Part shown: piece by piece, positions 8,633-17,438 of the stretch
How the letters are laid out: each line of letters starts with the position of its first letter
Numbering within the stretch: position 1 is the stretch's first letter
Assembly (NCBI GenBank): GCA_003164925.1
Contig: PLRV01000036.1
Span: forward strand, 16,227 to 80,226
Reading direction: 5' to 3'
Length of the DNA: 64,000 nt
Source of the DNA: Caulobacteraceae bacterium
GTDB lineage: Bacteria > Pseudomonadota > Alphaproteobacteria > Caulobacterales > Caulobacteraceae
Notes under the pieces: generated by a model
What the model was told of the DNA's origin: nothing
Database searches by the model: none
Seen by the model: the letters and a program-made list of their open reading frames with translations, nothing else
Translations under genes and position numbers: made by a program

Positions 8633-8803
8633 GATGATCGCCTCTGCAGGGCGGGGGGCGATTCCTTCGGCGATTCCCCGCTCAAGCCCGCCGCCTTGTC
8701 ACGCCGGCGCCCATCGCTTCCCCGTCCCGCTCATTCATGGGATCGTCACCGGCGGCCGGATAGTCTCTGCTAAATCCAGGCTCAGCCGACTCAGGAAACG
8801 CTC

Positions 8804-8986
8804 ATGAAGCCGCCCATTAAACGCCTGGCCGATATCAAGCCGTCATCGGCGAAGGGGGCTGACCAAACCGGCGCCTATGCGCGGCCCACGCCGAAGGTGT
8901 CGAGACTGAAGACCGGCAAGGTGCTGACCGATGCCGAGAAGGCTGCGTTCCTGGCGTCGCGGCCGGACTTGATCTCGAAATCCTAA
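8804..8986 (+). CDS. Small basic hypothetical protein (60 aa)
   Basis: The ATG is preceded by AGGA at a suitable distance (CAGGAAACGCTC-ATG). The product is lysine-rich and proline-containing (MKPPIKRLADIKPSS...) and ends LASRPDLISKS, with no signal peptide, membrane segment or cysteine. The segment KVLTDAEKAAFLASRPDL looks helical. Lone position between the hydrolase and the convergent MFS gene, codon use like neighbours and the good ribosome-binding site support a real gene. I do not recognise the family. Confidence 0.55.
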   Translation: MKPPIKRLADIKPSSAKGADQTGAYARPTPKVSRLKTGKVLTDAEKAAFLASRPDLISKS

Positions 8987-8996
8987 ACATCGGGGT

Positions 8997-10478
8997 TTAG
9001 GCGGCCGAAACGCCCCGGCTTGGCTTGCGGCCGCTCATCTCATGGCCGACGTCGCGGGCCAGGGTGGCGAAGGGCCAGGCCGACAAGGCGCACAGCAGAC
9101 CCGACAGCACGATCGCGATCTTGAAGTCGAGCAGGCCGAGGGAAGTGGCGCCGCGCAGGGCCTGGCTGACGCTCAGCATCAGGGCCCCGAGCGCTACGCC
9201 CATGCTGATGCCGATCTGCAGGCACAGGGAAGACAGCACCGAGGCCGAGGAGCGCTGTTCGGGCGTCACCTCGGCGAAACTGGTCATGCTGGTGGCGCTT
9301 AGCTGCAAGGAGCGGCTGCCGCCGGCGGCGCATAGCAGCAGGCCCGTAAAGACGAGCGGGAGGCCCGGCGAGATAATCGCGCACGCCGCCAGCGCCAATC
9401 CGGCGATCACCGCATTCCATGTGAGCACGGAGCGCAGGCCAAACCGGCGAATAATCGGCGTGGTGACCGTTTTGGCGATCAGGTTGGCGGCCATATAGAG
9501 CAGCAGCATCAGGCCCGACTGCACTGGGCTGAGGCCGTAGCCGATCTGGAACATCAGGGGCAGCAGGAACGGGCCGGCGGAGATAGCGGCGCGGGCAGGC
9601 AGGCCGCCGATCACGGCGCTGATGAAGAAGGTGTGCTGGCGCAGGATCTCCAAATCGACCAGCGGGTGGGCCGCGCGGTCCAGATGGCGGATCGCCGCCC
9701 AGCCGACGGCCAGGCCCAGCCCCAAAAGGCCCAGCCCTTCCCACAACGTCATCAGGCCAGGACCTTGGCGGGCGCTGATCAGGTCCACCGCGCTGGTCAG
9801 GCTGGCCAGCGCCACGGCCATCAAGGCAAAGCCCCGCCCGTCGAAAGGCCGCCGTTCCTCCGGTTTTTGGTCGGGCAGGAGGGCGAGCACCAGGACGATC
9901 CAGATCAGGCCCAGCGGCAGGTTGACATAGAACACCCAGCGCCAGGAGGCGGCCTCGGTGATGAAGCCGCCGAGCGGCGGGCCCAGCACCGGGGCGAACA
10001 GAGCAGGCCACACCAGGGTCGACAGGGCGAGCATCAGCTCGCTCTTCTGCGCCGTGCGCAACACCACCAGTCGCCCCACCGGCGACATCATGGCCGCGGC
10101 GGCGCCCTGCAGGATGCGGGCGGCCACGAAGGCGGAGAAGTTGGGGGCCAGGCCGCACAGCATGGAGGCGATCACGAACACGCCGATGGCCCCGACGAAC
10201 AGATTGCGCGCGCCCCACCGGTCGGCCAGCCAGGCGCTGGCGGGCAGGCAGGCCGCCATGGCCAGGACATAGGACGTCACCCCCAGGCTCATGCGGGCGG
10301 GATTGAGATGGAAGGTGGAGGCCATCTGGGGCAGAGCGGTGACGATGATCGTCGCGTCCAACTGCTCCATGAAGAAGGCGCCGGCCACGATCAGGGCGAT
10401 CAGAATGGCGCGCCCGCCCACCAGGGGCGCGAGGCGATCGGCCAAGCTCGAAGGAGATTTGTGTTCGGCTACAGCCAT
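8997..10478 (-). CDS. MFS multidrug exporter, DHA2 (EmrB/QacA-like) family
   Basis: This is a 493-aa inner-membrane protein with about 14 hydrophobic segments, the size and topology of 14-TM drug:H+ antiporters. The N-terminal FFMEQLDATIIVTALPQMA is the classic DHA2 motif D1-like start. ASAWLADRWGARNLF is motif A, and LGPPLGGFITEAASWRWVF contains the antiporter motif C/PxxGG signature. No adjacent EmrA-type membrane-fusion gene or regulator is visible. It is divergent from ilvA across 55 bp, which must hold both promoters. The substrate is unknown. Confidence 0.92.
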   Translation of the reverse strand: MAVAEHKSPSSLADRLAPLVGGRAILIALIVAGAFFMEQLDATIIVTALPQMASTFHLNPARMSLGVTSYVLAMAACLPASAWLADRWGARNLFVGAIGVFVIASMLCGLAPNFSAFVAARILQGAAAAMMSPVGRLVVLRTAQKSELMLALSTLVWPALFAPVLGPPLGGFITEAASWRWVFYVNLPLGLIWIVLVLALLPDQKPEERRPFDGRGFALMAVALASLTSAVDLISARQGPGLMTLWEGLGLLGLGLAVGWAAIRHLDRAAHPLVDLEILRQHTFFISAVIGGLPARAAISAGPFLLPLMFQIGYGLSPVQSGLMLLLYMAANLIAKTVTTPIIRRFGLRSVLTWNAVIAGLALAACAIISPGLPLVFTGLLLCAAGGSRSLQLSATSMTSFAEVTPEQRSSASVLSSLCLQIGISMGVALGALMLSVSQALRGATSLGLLDFKIAIVLSGLLCALSAWPFATLARDVGHEMSGRKPSRGVSAA

Positions 10479-10533
10479 GATTGCCCTAAGGCCTCGCCAT
10501 CGTTAGGTTGCGCGACTTTTTCCGGCTTAGCCA

Positions 10534-11736
10534 ATGAACCTGACCTTTGAATCGATCAAGGCCGCCGCCGCGCGGTTGGACGGGCATATCGAAAAGACGC
10601 CCCTGCGCCGGTCGCGGACCTTGTCCGAGATCACCGGCGCGGACGTGTGGGTGAAGTTCGAAAACCAGCAGTTCACCGCCGCTTATAAGGAGCGCGGGGC
10701 GCTCAACAAGCTGCTGCAACTGAGTGAGACCGAAAAGCGGCGCGGCGTGATCGCCGCCTCGGCGGGCAACCATGCCCAGGGCCTGGCCTATCACGGCGCC
10801 CGTCTGGGCATCCCGGTGACGATCATCATGCCGCGCACGACCCCCTTCGTGAAGGTGGAGCAGACCCGCAACTTCGGGGCGGACGTGGTGCTGCACGCGG
10901 ATACCTACGACGAGGCCTCCGAATACGCCATGACGCTGGGCGAAGAGCGCCAGATGGTGTTCGTCCACCCTTTCAACGACGTGGACGTGATGGCCGGCCA
11001 GGGCACCATCGCCCTTGAGATGCTGGAGCAGGCGCCGGACCTCGAGATGCTGCCCGTGCCCATCGGCGGCGGCGGACTGATCTCGGGGGTGGCCACCGCA
11101 GCCAAGGCGATCAAGCCCGATATCCGCATCATCGGCGTGGAGCCGGCGATGTATCCCTCGTTCCAGGCGCGCATGCGCGGGCAGACGGCCGTGGCCGGCG
11201 GCCAGACCATCGCCGAGGGCATCGCGGTCAAGACCGTGGGCGAGCTGACCTTCGCCATCGCGCGGCCCTTGATCGAGGACGTGCTGTTGATCGAGGAGCC
11301 GGCGTTCGAGCGGGCCATCGCCCTGTACTGCAACGTGGAAAAGACCATCGCCGAGGGCGCCGGCGCGGCCTCGCTGGCGGCGCTATTGTCCTATCCCGAG
11401 CTGTTCAAGGGCCGGTCCTGCGGCCTGATCCTGACCGGCGGCAATATCGACACGCGTCTCCTGGCCTCGGTGCTGACGCGCGAGCTGGTGCGCGCCCAGC
11501 GCATTGTCAGCCTGCGGTTCGTGGGCGACGACCGTCCCGGCCTGTTGGCCACCGTGTCGCTGACCATCGGAACCCATGGGGCCAACATCATCGAGGTGGC
11601 GCACAATCGCCTGTCCCTGGACGTGCCCGCCAAGGGCGCGGAGTTCGATGTGATGATCGAGACGCGCGATGCGCGCCACACCGAGGAGATCATCAACGCC
11701 CTGACCGCGGCGGGCTGTCCGCCGCGCATGCTGTGA
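10534..11736 (+). CDS. ilvA: Threonine ammonia-lyase (threonine deaminase) with C-terminal ACT domain
   Basis: This PLP enzyme converts threonine to 2-oxobutanoate and ammonia. The 400-aa protein shows the PLP-lysine motif in FTAAYKERGALNKL (K52), the ASAGNHAQG substrate loop and the glycine-rich phosphate loop PIGGGGLISG. A C-terminal ACT domain begins near RFVGDDRPGLLATVS. This single-ACT architecture is the TdcB/IlvA short form seen in alphaproteobacteria, not the two-ACT E. coli IlvA. It could therefore serve isoleucine synthesis or threonine catabolism. The FKBP lipoprotein gene follows after 8 bp. Confidence 0.93.
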   Translation: MNLTFESIKAAAARLDGHIEKTPLRRSRTLSEITGADVWVKFENQQFTAAYKERGALNKLLQLSETEKRRGVIAASAGNHAQGLAYHGARLGIPVTIIMPRTTPFVKVEQTRNFGADVVLHADTYDEASEYAMTLGEERQMVFVHPFNDVDVMAGQGTIALEMLEQAPDLEMLPVPIGGGGLISGVATAAKAIKPDIRIIGVEPAMYPSFQARMRGQTAVAGGQTIAEGIAVKTVGELTFAIARPLIEDVLLIEEPAFERAIALYCNVEKTIAEGAGAASLAALLSYPELFKGRSCGLILTGGNIDTRLLASVLTRELVRAQRIVSLRFVGDDRPGLLATVSLTIGTHGANIIEVAHNRLSLDVPAKGAEFDVMIETRDARHTEEIINALTAAGCPPRML

Positions 11737-11744
11737 GGCCCCGC

Positions 11745-12266
11745 ATGACATTTCGCACGCTTCTCGTCCCCGGCTTGGCGCTCTTGGTCTTGTCCGCCTG
11801 CGGCCCAGCCATGAAGCCCCAGCTCAAGGCGACGGACGTCCAGGCCGGCCAGGCCTTCCTGGCGGCCAACGCCAAGGATCCCGCCGTGCATACCCTGGCC
11901 GATGGGCTCGAGTACAAGATCGTGACGACGGGCCCGGCGGATGGCGCCCATCCGCGTCCGCAGGACGAGGTGAAGGTCAATTACGAGGGCCGCCTCTTGG
12001 GTCCCGCCGGCGCACCCCTCACGGGGCGCGTGTTCGATAGCTCCTTCGCGCGCGGCCAGCCGGCTGACTTCCCCCTGCAGGGTCTGGTGGCGGGCTGGGT
12101 GGAGGCGCTGCAGCTGATGCGGCCGGGCGACGAATGGATGCTCTATATCCCGGCCAAGCTGGCCTATGGCGACGATCCGCCCCCCGGCGCGCCCATCCCG
12201 CCCGGCGCCGTGCTGATCTTCCGCATCCAGCTCTTGGGCGTTCTGCAGCATGAGGGTGCGCAATAG
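11745..12266 (+). CDS. FKBP-type peptidyl-prolyl cis-trans isomerase, lipoprotein
   Basis: This is a periplasm-facing folding catalyst. Starting at the ATG at 11745 gives 173 aa, beginning MTFRTLLVPGLALLVLSAC, with a lipobox LSAC (lipidated Cys19). The FKBP domain shows DEVKVNYEGRL, GRVFDSSFARGQPADFPL, VAGWVEALQLMRPGDEW, IPAKLAYGDDPPPG and IPPGAVLIFRIQLLGV, the substrate-binding and C-terminal signatures. A GTG at 11733 is in frame but would overlap the ilvA stop and spoil the signal peptide. It is probably cotranscribed with ilvA, with no functional link evident. Confidence 0.92.
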   Translation: MTFRTLLVPGLALLVLSACGPAMKPQLKATDVQAGQAFLAANAKDPAVHTLADGLEYKIVTTGPADGAHPRPQDEVKVNYEGRLLGPAGAPLTGRVFDSSFARGQPADFPLQGLVAGWVEALQLMRPGDEWMLYIPAKLAYGDDPPPGAPIPPGAVLIFRIQLLGVLQHEGAQ

Positions 12267-12323
12267 GACGCCTGGCCTCCAAAGGCTTTGGTTCGTGCAC
12301 TGTTTTTGATCTAGGCTCGAGCC

Positions 12324-13496
12324 ATGATCGACGCGGAGGCCATTGCGGCCCGCAGCCTTGAGGTGCTCGAGCGCCTGGTGGGATTCGACACCACCTCGCG
12401 CCTCTCCAACTTGCCGTTGATCGCCTATGTCGAGGCGCAACTCGCAGAGCTCGGAATCGCGAGCACGCGCGTGCCGAGCGCGGACGGGACCAAGGCCAAC
12501 CTCTACGCCCGCGTCGGGCCGGCGGCGCCGGGCGGGGTGGTGCTGTCGGGCCATACGGATGTCGTGCCGGTGGACGGCCAGGCCTGGGACTCCGATCCCT
12601 TCGTCCTGGCCCGCCGGGGCGAGCGGCTGTACGGGCGGGGAACCTGCGACATGAAGGGCTTTCTCGCCCTGGCCCTGGCCGCCGCTCCCGCCCTGGCCCG
12701 GGCCGACCTCAAACGCCCTGCATGGCTGGCCTTTTCCTATGACGAGGAGGTTGGCTGCCTCGGCGCGCCGGACATGATCGCGGTGCTGGCCCGTGAGGAG
12801 CCGCGGCCCGCCACGGTGGTGGTGGGCGAGCCGACCAACATGCAGGCGGTGCGCGGGCACAAGGGCATCGCGGTGTTCAAGGTGACCGTGACCGGACGCG
12901 AGGCCCATTCCAGCCTAACCCACCTGGGCGTCTCGGCGGTGATGGCGGCGGTTTCGCTGATGGCTTCGCTGAAGGCCTTGGCCGAGCGGCTGGAGCTTGA
13001 GGCCAATCCGGCCTCGCCCTTCTCGCCTCGCTGGCCCACCTTGACCATCGGCCAGGTGCAGGGCGGCACGGCGGTCAACATTCTGGCGCGGGAGTGCCAG
13101 TTCGTGTTCGACCTCAGATGCCCGCCGGGCATCGATCCCTTGGCGGTGCTGGGGCCCTTCTTCGAAGAAGCGCGCGGGCTGGACGCCGAGCTCAAGGCCC
13201 AGGCGCCCGAGGCGGGGGTGGCCGTCGCCCGCCGCTCGCTGACGCCCGCCTTCGCCCCGGAAGAGGACGGCCAGGCCGAACGTCTGGCCCGTAGCCTGGC
13301 CGGCGACAACGGCCCAGCGCGTGTGGTGTCCTACGCCGCCGAGGCCGGGCAGTTTCAGCAGGCCGGCTTTTCCACCGTGATCTGCGGCCCGGGCTCCATC
13401 GACCAGGCCCATCAGCCCAATGAATATGTCGAGATCAGCCAGATGCAGCGGGGCGCCGCCTTCATGGCGCGGCTGGTGCAGGCGCTGGAGGATTAG
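12324..13496 (+). CDS. argE: Acetylornithine deacetylase (M20 metallohydrolase)
   Basis: ArgE releases ornithine from N2-acetylornithine in arginine synthesis. The 390-aa M20 protein has the zinc ligands in SGHTDVVPVDGQAW and GRGTCDMKGFLALAL, the catalytic/bridging acidic pair in YDEEVGCLGAP, GEPTNMQAVRGHKG before the dimerisation domain (GREAHSSLTHLG) and the C-terminal His in SIDQAHQPNEY. Substrate assignment rests on overall similarity to ArgE; related M20 deacylases such as DapE cannot be excluded by eye. The last 35 bp overlap the convergent glycosyltransferase gene. Confidence 0.88.
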   Translation: MIDAEAIAARSLEVLERLVGFDTTSRLSNLPLIAYVEAQLAELGIASTRVPSADGTKANLYARVGPAAPGGVVLSGHTDVVPVDGQAWDSDPFVLARRGERLYGRGTCDMKGFLALALAAAPALARADLKRPAWLAFSYDEEVGCLGAPDMIAVLAREEPRPATVVVGEPTNMQAVRGHKGIAVFKVTVTGREAHSSLTHLGVSAVMAAVSLMASLKALAERLELEANPASPFSPRWPTLTIGQVQGGTAVNILARECQFVFDLRCPPGIDPLAVLGPFFEEARGLDAELKAQAPEAGVAVARRSLTPAFAPEEDGQAERLARSLAGDNGPARVVSYAAEAGQFQQAGFSTVICGPGSIDQAHQPNEYVEISQMQRGAAFMARLVQALED

Positions 13497-14508
13497 GACC
13501 CGCAGGAAGAGCCAACGCGTCCCGCACGGCTTCGAAAGCCTGATCGGGCGATATGGCCATCACGCCGCGCATATCGTGCAGGATGCGGTGGCGCTCGCCC
13601 AGCGGGTGCCATTTCTTGGGGACGTTATGATCGCCGAACACCGCGACGCAGGGTAGTCCGCAGGACGCCGCCAGGTGCAAGGGTCCGCTGTCATGGCCGA
13701 TGAAGAGCGCGCCGCGGCGCATGACCGCGCCGCTGCCGCGCGGAGAGAGCCGGCCGCATTGGTCGAGCGTCGGCCCACTCCAGGCCCCCGCCAGGCGTCC
13801 GGCCCGCTCGGAATCCTCGGCCGCGCCGATGAATACTAGTCCATGGCCGGGCAGGGCCTGCGAGACCTTGGTCAGCAGCGCGGTCCAGTTGGCTTCGCCC
13901 CAGTCCTTGGTCTTGACCTTGCCGCCGGTATTGATGGCGATGAACGGCGCGCCGCCCAGGGGTTCAAGCGCGACGTCTCCGGCCGCCTTTTCCTTGCCGG
14001 TCAGGTTCAGGTCCCAATTGGCCTTGTCCTGCAGATCCAGCGGGCCCAGGGGCGCCAGGCAACGGGCCAGGCGTTCGACTTCACGCTCCACCTCGCCGGT
14101 GCGCCGGTCGCGCCGTCCGTGCGCCAGATCGGGCCGCAGAGGCACGCCCATGAGCCGCTTGAAGCCGCACAGCCGAAAGAACATCCAGTCGCGCCAGTTG
14201 GACCACAGCGAGCGGCCCTCGGTCAGGTAGATCAGGGTGTCCGCGTTCAAGGCCTTCAGCGCGCGCCGCAGCGCCGCCAGCGCGCGCAGGTCACGCTCTC
14301 CCACGGCATAGCGAACCACGTCGTGAATAAATCCACCGTCGCGCAGGATGGATTCGGACGGCGCGGCGATGCTCGAGACGGGGATATTGGTGAGCAGGAT
14401 TCTCCGTGCGTCCGGAAACGCCCTCACAATCTGATGAAAGCAAGGCAGGCAATTGACCGTGTCGCCCAGGCTGCCCAGACGGAAGATGACAATCGTGTCG
14501 CGCGCCAT
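13462..14508 (-). CDS. Glycosyltransferase family 9 (ADP-heptose:LPS heptosyltransferase-like)
   Basis: This is a 348-aa GT-B fold protein with the GT9 N-terminal pattern IVIFRLGSLGDTVNCLPCF, where the G-x-x-GD acceptor loop matches heptosyltransferases. The C-terminal half contains INTGGKVKTKDW, a FIGAAEDSERAG segment and FIGHDSGPLHLAASCGLPCVAVFG, the donor-binding signature. Heptose is the classic donor but GT9 members use others. It starts the polysaccharide locus, divergent from the GT4 gene. The tail is Pro/Ala-rich (GPNPPAPAPAAP) and overlaps argE antisense by 35 bp. Confidence 0.88.
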   Translation of the reverse strand: MARDTIVIFRLGSLGDTVNCLPCFHQIVRAFPDARRILLTNIPVSSIAAPSESILRDGGFIHDVVRYAVGERDLRALAALRRALKALNADTLIYLTEGRSLWSNWRDWMFFRLCGFKRLMGVPLRPDLAHGRRDRRTGEVEREVERLARCLAPLGPLDLQDKANWDLNLTGKEKAAGDVALEPLGGAPFIAINTGGKVKTKDWGEANWTALLTKVSQALPGHGLVFIGAAEDSERAGRLAGAWSGPTLDQCGRLSPRGSGAVMRRGALFIGHDSGPLHLAASCGLPCVAVFGDHNVPKKWHPLGERHRILHDMRGVMAISPDQAFEAVRDALALPAGPNPPAPAPAAP

Positions 14509-14829
14509 CGTTTAGGCTCCGGCCAACGACCGGTCAGCCCGCTGAAATGAAAATGCCCGGAGGGATGGGAGGCAAGAGTTCTCCTGTGCTTTTCATCCCG
14601 ATGATCAATCCGTGCGCATTATCCCGCAAATGCGAGAATTTTGTGGGTCGGGTGATGGTTGATCTTTTTTGGGGGGCCGCGCCAGGTTTGTATGGATTGG
14701 AGTGCGCGGTTCATTTGGATGGAGTTTGCCGAGTATGGCGGTTAGTTGCTCCGCCCCGCATTTTCGCAGGCCCTGGCCGAAGAGCGCCGCGGCCATAATC
14801 CGATCCGTCCCGGCTTGCGGAGCGGCGTG
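14509..14829. other. Divergent intergenic region of the exopolysaccharide locus
   Basis: This ~320-bp stretch lies between the GT9 gene (minus) and the GT4 gene (plus). It is visibly richer in A/T than its neighbours around 14580-14720, including a run of six T after GATC at about 14660. It must carry both promoters, but I found no convincing -35/-10 pair. An 83-codon reading frame at 14547-14798 lacks any recognisable feature and I do not call it. Confidence 0.5.
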
Positions 14830-16056
14830 ATGGCCCGCACCACGGCGTCAGGCAGCCGATTACTGCACCTCATAGGCTCGATCGACCCGGCGCAGGGCGG
14901 CCCGGTCGAGGCCTTGACCCAGCTTTACCGGGTTTATCTGCCACAGGGCGTGGACATAGAGGTGGCGACGCTCGATCAACCGGATGCGCCTTTTCTCAAG
15001 AGCTATCCTTTCAAGGTTCACGCCCTTGGGCGCGCCGGCGCCACTGAACAATGGGCGACGACCAAACTGCCGTGGGTCCGGTATCGCTATTCACCCCTTT
15101 ATGCGCGCTGGCTGAGGCAGAACCTGCACCGGTTTTCCGCGGTCATCGTGCATGGCCTTTGGACCTACACCACCTCGGGCGCCGTCGGTCCCATGCTCGA
15201 GGCCAAGACGCCGTACCTTGTCTTTACCCACGGCGCGCTGGATCCCTGGTTTCGGCGGGCCTATCCCCTCAAGCATGCGATCAAGCAACTGGTCTGGTGG
15301 ATAGGCGATGGGCGGCTGCTCAATCACGCCCGGCGCGTACTGTTCACGACCGAGGAGGAGAGGCTCCTCTCCCGCGACGCCTTTTTCCCCTACGCTGTCC
15401 ACGAAAGGGTTGTGGGCTATGGCATCGCCGATCCCCCGCCGCCCTCGCCCGCGCAGGCGGAGGCCTTCCGGCAAATCACGCCCGAACTCGCCGGCCGCCG
15501 TTATCTGCTCTATCTCAGCCGCATTCATCCCAAAAAGGGCTGCGATCTTTTGATCCAGGCCTTCGCCGACATCGCCCGCCGCGATCCGGGCCTCGATCTG
15601 GTCATGGCCGGACCCGACGGGACAGGCTGGAGCGGCGCGTTGAAGGCGATCGCTGCGCGCGAGGGGATTGGCGACCGCATTCACTGGCCCGGCTCCTTGC
15701 ACGGAGACGCCAAATGGGGCGCCTATAGGGGGTGCGAAGCCTTTGTCCTGCCCTCGCATCAGGAGAACTTCGGCATCGTCGTGGCCGAGGCCCTGGCCTG
15801 CGGCAAGCCGGTCCTCGTCAGCAACAAGGTCAACATCTGGCGTGAGGTGGAGGCGGACGGCGCCGGCCTAGTGGAGGACGACACCTTGGCCGGAACCCGG
15901 GCGCTGCTGAACGCCTGGGCGGATCAGGGCGAGGAGGCGCAGCGCGCGCGGGGATTGGCCGCCCGGGCCTGTTTTGTTGAGCGGTTCGACATCCGCAAGA
16001 CGTCCGAGGACATACTCAGCGTGATCAGCGAGGTCCTGCCCGATGTCGATCCTTGA
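14830..16056 (+). CDS. Glycosyltransferase family 4
   Basis: This retaining GT-B glycosyltransferase is likely to act on a lipid-linked polysaccharide precursor at the inner face of the membrane. I start at the ATG at 14830 (MARTTASGSRLLHLIGSIDPAQGGP), giving 408 aa; a longer frame upstream lacks support. The N-terminal acceptor domain has GSIDPAQGGPVEAL. The C-terminal donor domain has YLSRIHPKKGCDLLI, VMAGPDGTGW and SHQENFGIVVAEALACGKPVL with the EX7E motif. The 3' end overlaps the next gene by 14 nt, implying coupling in an operon with the acetyltransferase. Confidence 0.92.
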   Translation: MARTTASGSRLLHLIGSIDPAQGGPVEALTQLYRVYLPQGVDIEVATLDQPDAPFLKSYPFKVHALGRAGATEQWATTKLPWVRYRYSPLYARWLRQNLHRFSAVIVHGLWTYTTSGAVGPMLEAKTPYLVFTHGALDPWFRRAYPLKHAIKQLVWWIGDGRLLNHARRVLFTTEEERLLSRDAFFPYAVHERVVGYGIADPPPPSPAQAEAFRQITPELAGRRYLLYLSRIHPKKGCDLLIQAFADIARRDPGLDLVMAGPDGTGWSGALKAIAAREGIGDRIHWPGSLHGDAKWGAYRGCEAFVLPSHQENFGIVVAEALACGKPVLVSNKVNIWREVEADGAGLVEDDTLAGTRALLNAWADQGEEAQRARGLAARACFVERFDIRKTSEDILSVISEVLPDVDP

Positions 16057-16600
16057 AGCCCGCGCCGCCTACGACGGCGGACCGAGCTTTTCCCTCGGGC
16101 ATCGGCTCTACCGCGCCATTTGGGCGATCGCCTGGGGCCTGCTGGCGTCATGGACCCCGCCGCCCTTGCACCGATGGCGTATTTTCCTCCTGAACCTCTT
16201 CGGCGCCAGGGTGCATCCGAGCTGCCATATCTATGGCAGCACGCGGGTCTGGCGCCCCAAGCTGCTGCACATGGAGGCGGGCTCGACCCTCGGGCCGCGC
16301 GTGAACTGCTATTGCATGGCCCAGATCACCCTGAAGGCGCGGGCGATCGTCTCTCAGGACGCCACGCTGTGCGCGGGAACCCACGATGTGGCCGATCCCC
16401 ATTTTCAACTGCAGGCCCGTCCCATCACGATCGGCCAGGGGGCCTGGGTGGCGGCCGAGGCCTTCGTCGGTCCGGGCGTAAGCGTGGGCGCCGGCGCGGT
16501 CCTGGGGGCCAGGGCCGTGGCGTTCAAGGATCTCGCGGCCTGGACGATCTACGTCGGCAACCCGTGTGCGGCGCTCAAGCCGCGCACCATCCGCACCTGA
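16043..16600 (+). CDS. WcaF-like acetyltransferase (left-handed beta-helix)
   Basis: This 185-aa O-acetyltransferase belongs to the hexapeptide-repeat superfamily, in the colanic-acid acetyltransferase WcaF group. It has an N-terminal hydrophobic helix region (YRAIWAIAWGLLASWTPPPLHRW) and RIFLLNLFGARV. Hexapeptide rungs follow (VHPSCHIYGSTRVWRPKLL, AGSTLGPRVNCYCMAQITL). The active-site His lies in CAGTHDVADPHFQL, and ITIGQGAWVAAEAFVGPGVSVG and YVGNPCAALKPR close the domain. It probably acetylates a sugar of the exported polymer. Confidence 0.9.
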   Translation: MSILEARAAYDGGPSFSLGHRLYRAIWAIAWGLLASWTPPPLHRWRIFLLNLFGARVHPSCHIYGSTRVWRPKLLHMEAGSTLGPRVNCYCMAQITLKARAIVSQDATLCAGTHDVADPHFQLQARPITIGQGAWVAAEAFVGPGVSVGAGAVLGARAVAFKDLAAWTIYVGNPCAALKPRTIRT

Positions 16601-16616
16601 GCTTGAGGGGCGCGCC

Positions 16617-17399
16617 GTGACGCAATCTCCTCGCCTGGCCGCGGTCATCCTGACCAAGAACGAGGAGCGTAACCTGGCGACCTGCCTGGCCGCGGTCACG
16701 CAGGGCGTTGCTGTGGTGGTGGTCGACTCCGGGAGTACGGACGCAACCCTCGACATCGCCCGGGCTCACGGCTGCGAAATCCTGACGCGGGATTGGACCG
16801 GTTTTGCAGACCAGCGCAATTTTGCGTTGCGCGCGCTTGCGAGCCGGTTCGACTGGCTGGTTTTCATCGATGCTGACGAGACTTTTCCGCCGGCCATATG
16901 GGATTGGGCCGAGGCCAACCTGGATGAGCCTAAGGCCGCCGACGTAGTTTATTTGTCCCAGCGCATCCACATAGGCGGGCGCATGCTCCGGCGCGCGCCG
17001 CACTATCCCATATACCACCCCCGCATCGTCCGGCTTCGCCCCGACGTGTTCGTCAATAATCGAAGCGGCCACGGGGAAACCGTGCGCGAAGGTTTATCCC
17101 TGCGTTATCTGGACATTCCCTATCACCACCACATCATCGGCCGGGACCTGGGCTCCTGGCTGCACAAACATGTGGGCCTGGCGCTTATGGAGGCCCGGGC
17201 GCAGCCGTCCACCGGAATGCTCACGGCGCGCGCGCGCCTCAACGCCATGATGCCGACGGGTCCCCTGCGCCCGCCCGCCCGGTTCTTTTTTCACTACGTC
17301 GTGTGCGGCGGATGGCGTGATGGAAGGCCAGGCTTCATCTATTCGGCGCTCTACGCCTGGTATGAATTGACGAAGTGGCTCGCCGCCCTGCAGGTCTAG
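16617..17399 (+). CDS. Glycosyltransferase family 2, WaaE/KdtX-like
   Basis: This 260-aa inverting GT-A glycosyltransferase starts at the GTG at 16617, with a GAGGGG ribosome-binding site 6 nt upstream. It shows AAVILTKNEERNLATCL, VVVDSGSTDATLDIA, DWTGFADQRNFAL and the metal-binding FIDADE (DxD equivalent). These features together match the WaaE/KdtX beta-glucosyltransferase-like subgroup. The C-terminus is amphipathic (RPPARFFFHYVVCGGWRDG) and may associate with the membrane. It follows the acetyltransferase by 16 bp in the same operon. Confidence 0.9.
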   Translation: MTQSPRLAAVILTKNEERNLATCLAAVTQGVAVVVVDSGSTDATLDIARAHGCEILTRDWTGFADQRNFALRALASRFDWLVFIDADETFPPAIWDWAEANLDEPKAADVVYLSQRIHIGGRMLRRAPHYPIYHPRIVRLRPDVFVNNRSGHGETVREGLSLRYLDIPYHHHIIGRDLGSWLHKHVGLALMEARAQPSTGMLTARARLNAMMPTGPLRPPARFFFHYVVCGGWRDGRPGFIYSALYAWYELTKWLAALQV

Positions 17400-17438
17400 C
17401 GGGCGGCGGGGCGAGATCGGCATGTTCGGGGCTAGGAT

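Noticed and set aside
14547-14798. 83-codon frame between divergent glycosyltransferase genes
   Set aside because: No homology feature, atypical composition and overlap with the likely promoter region; better explained as chance.
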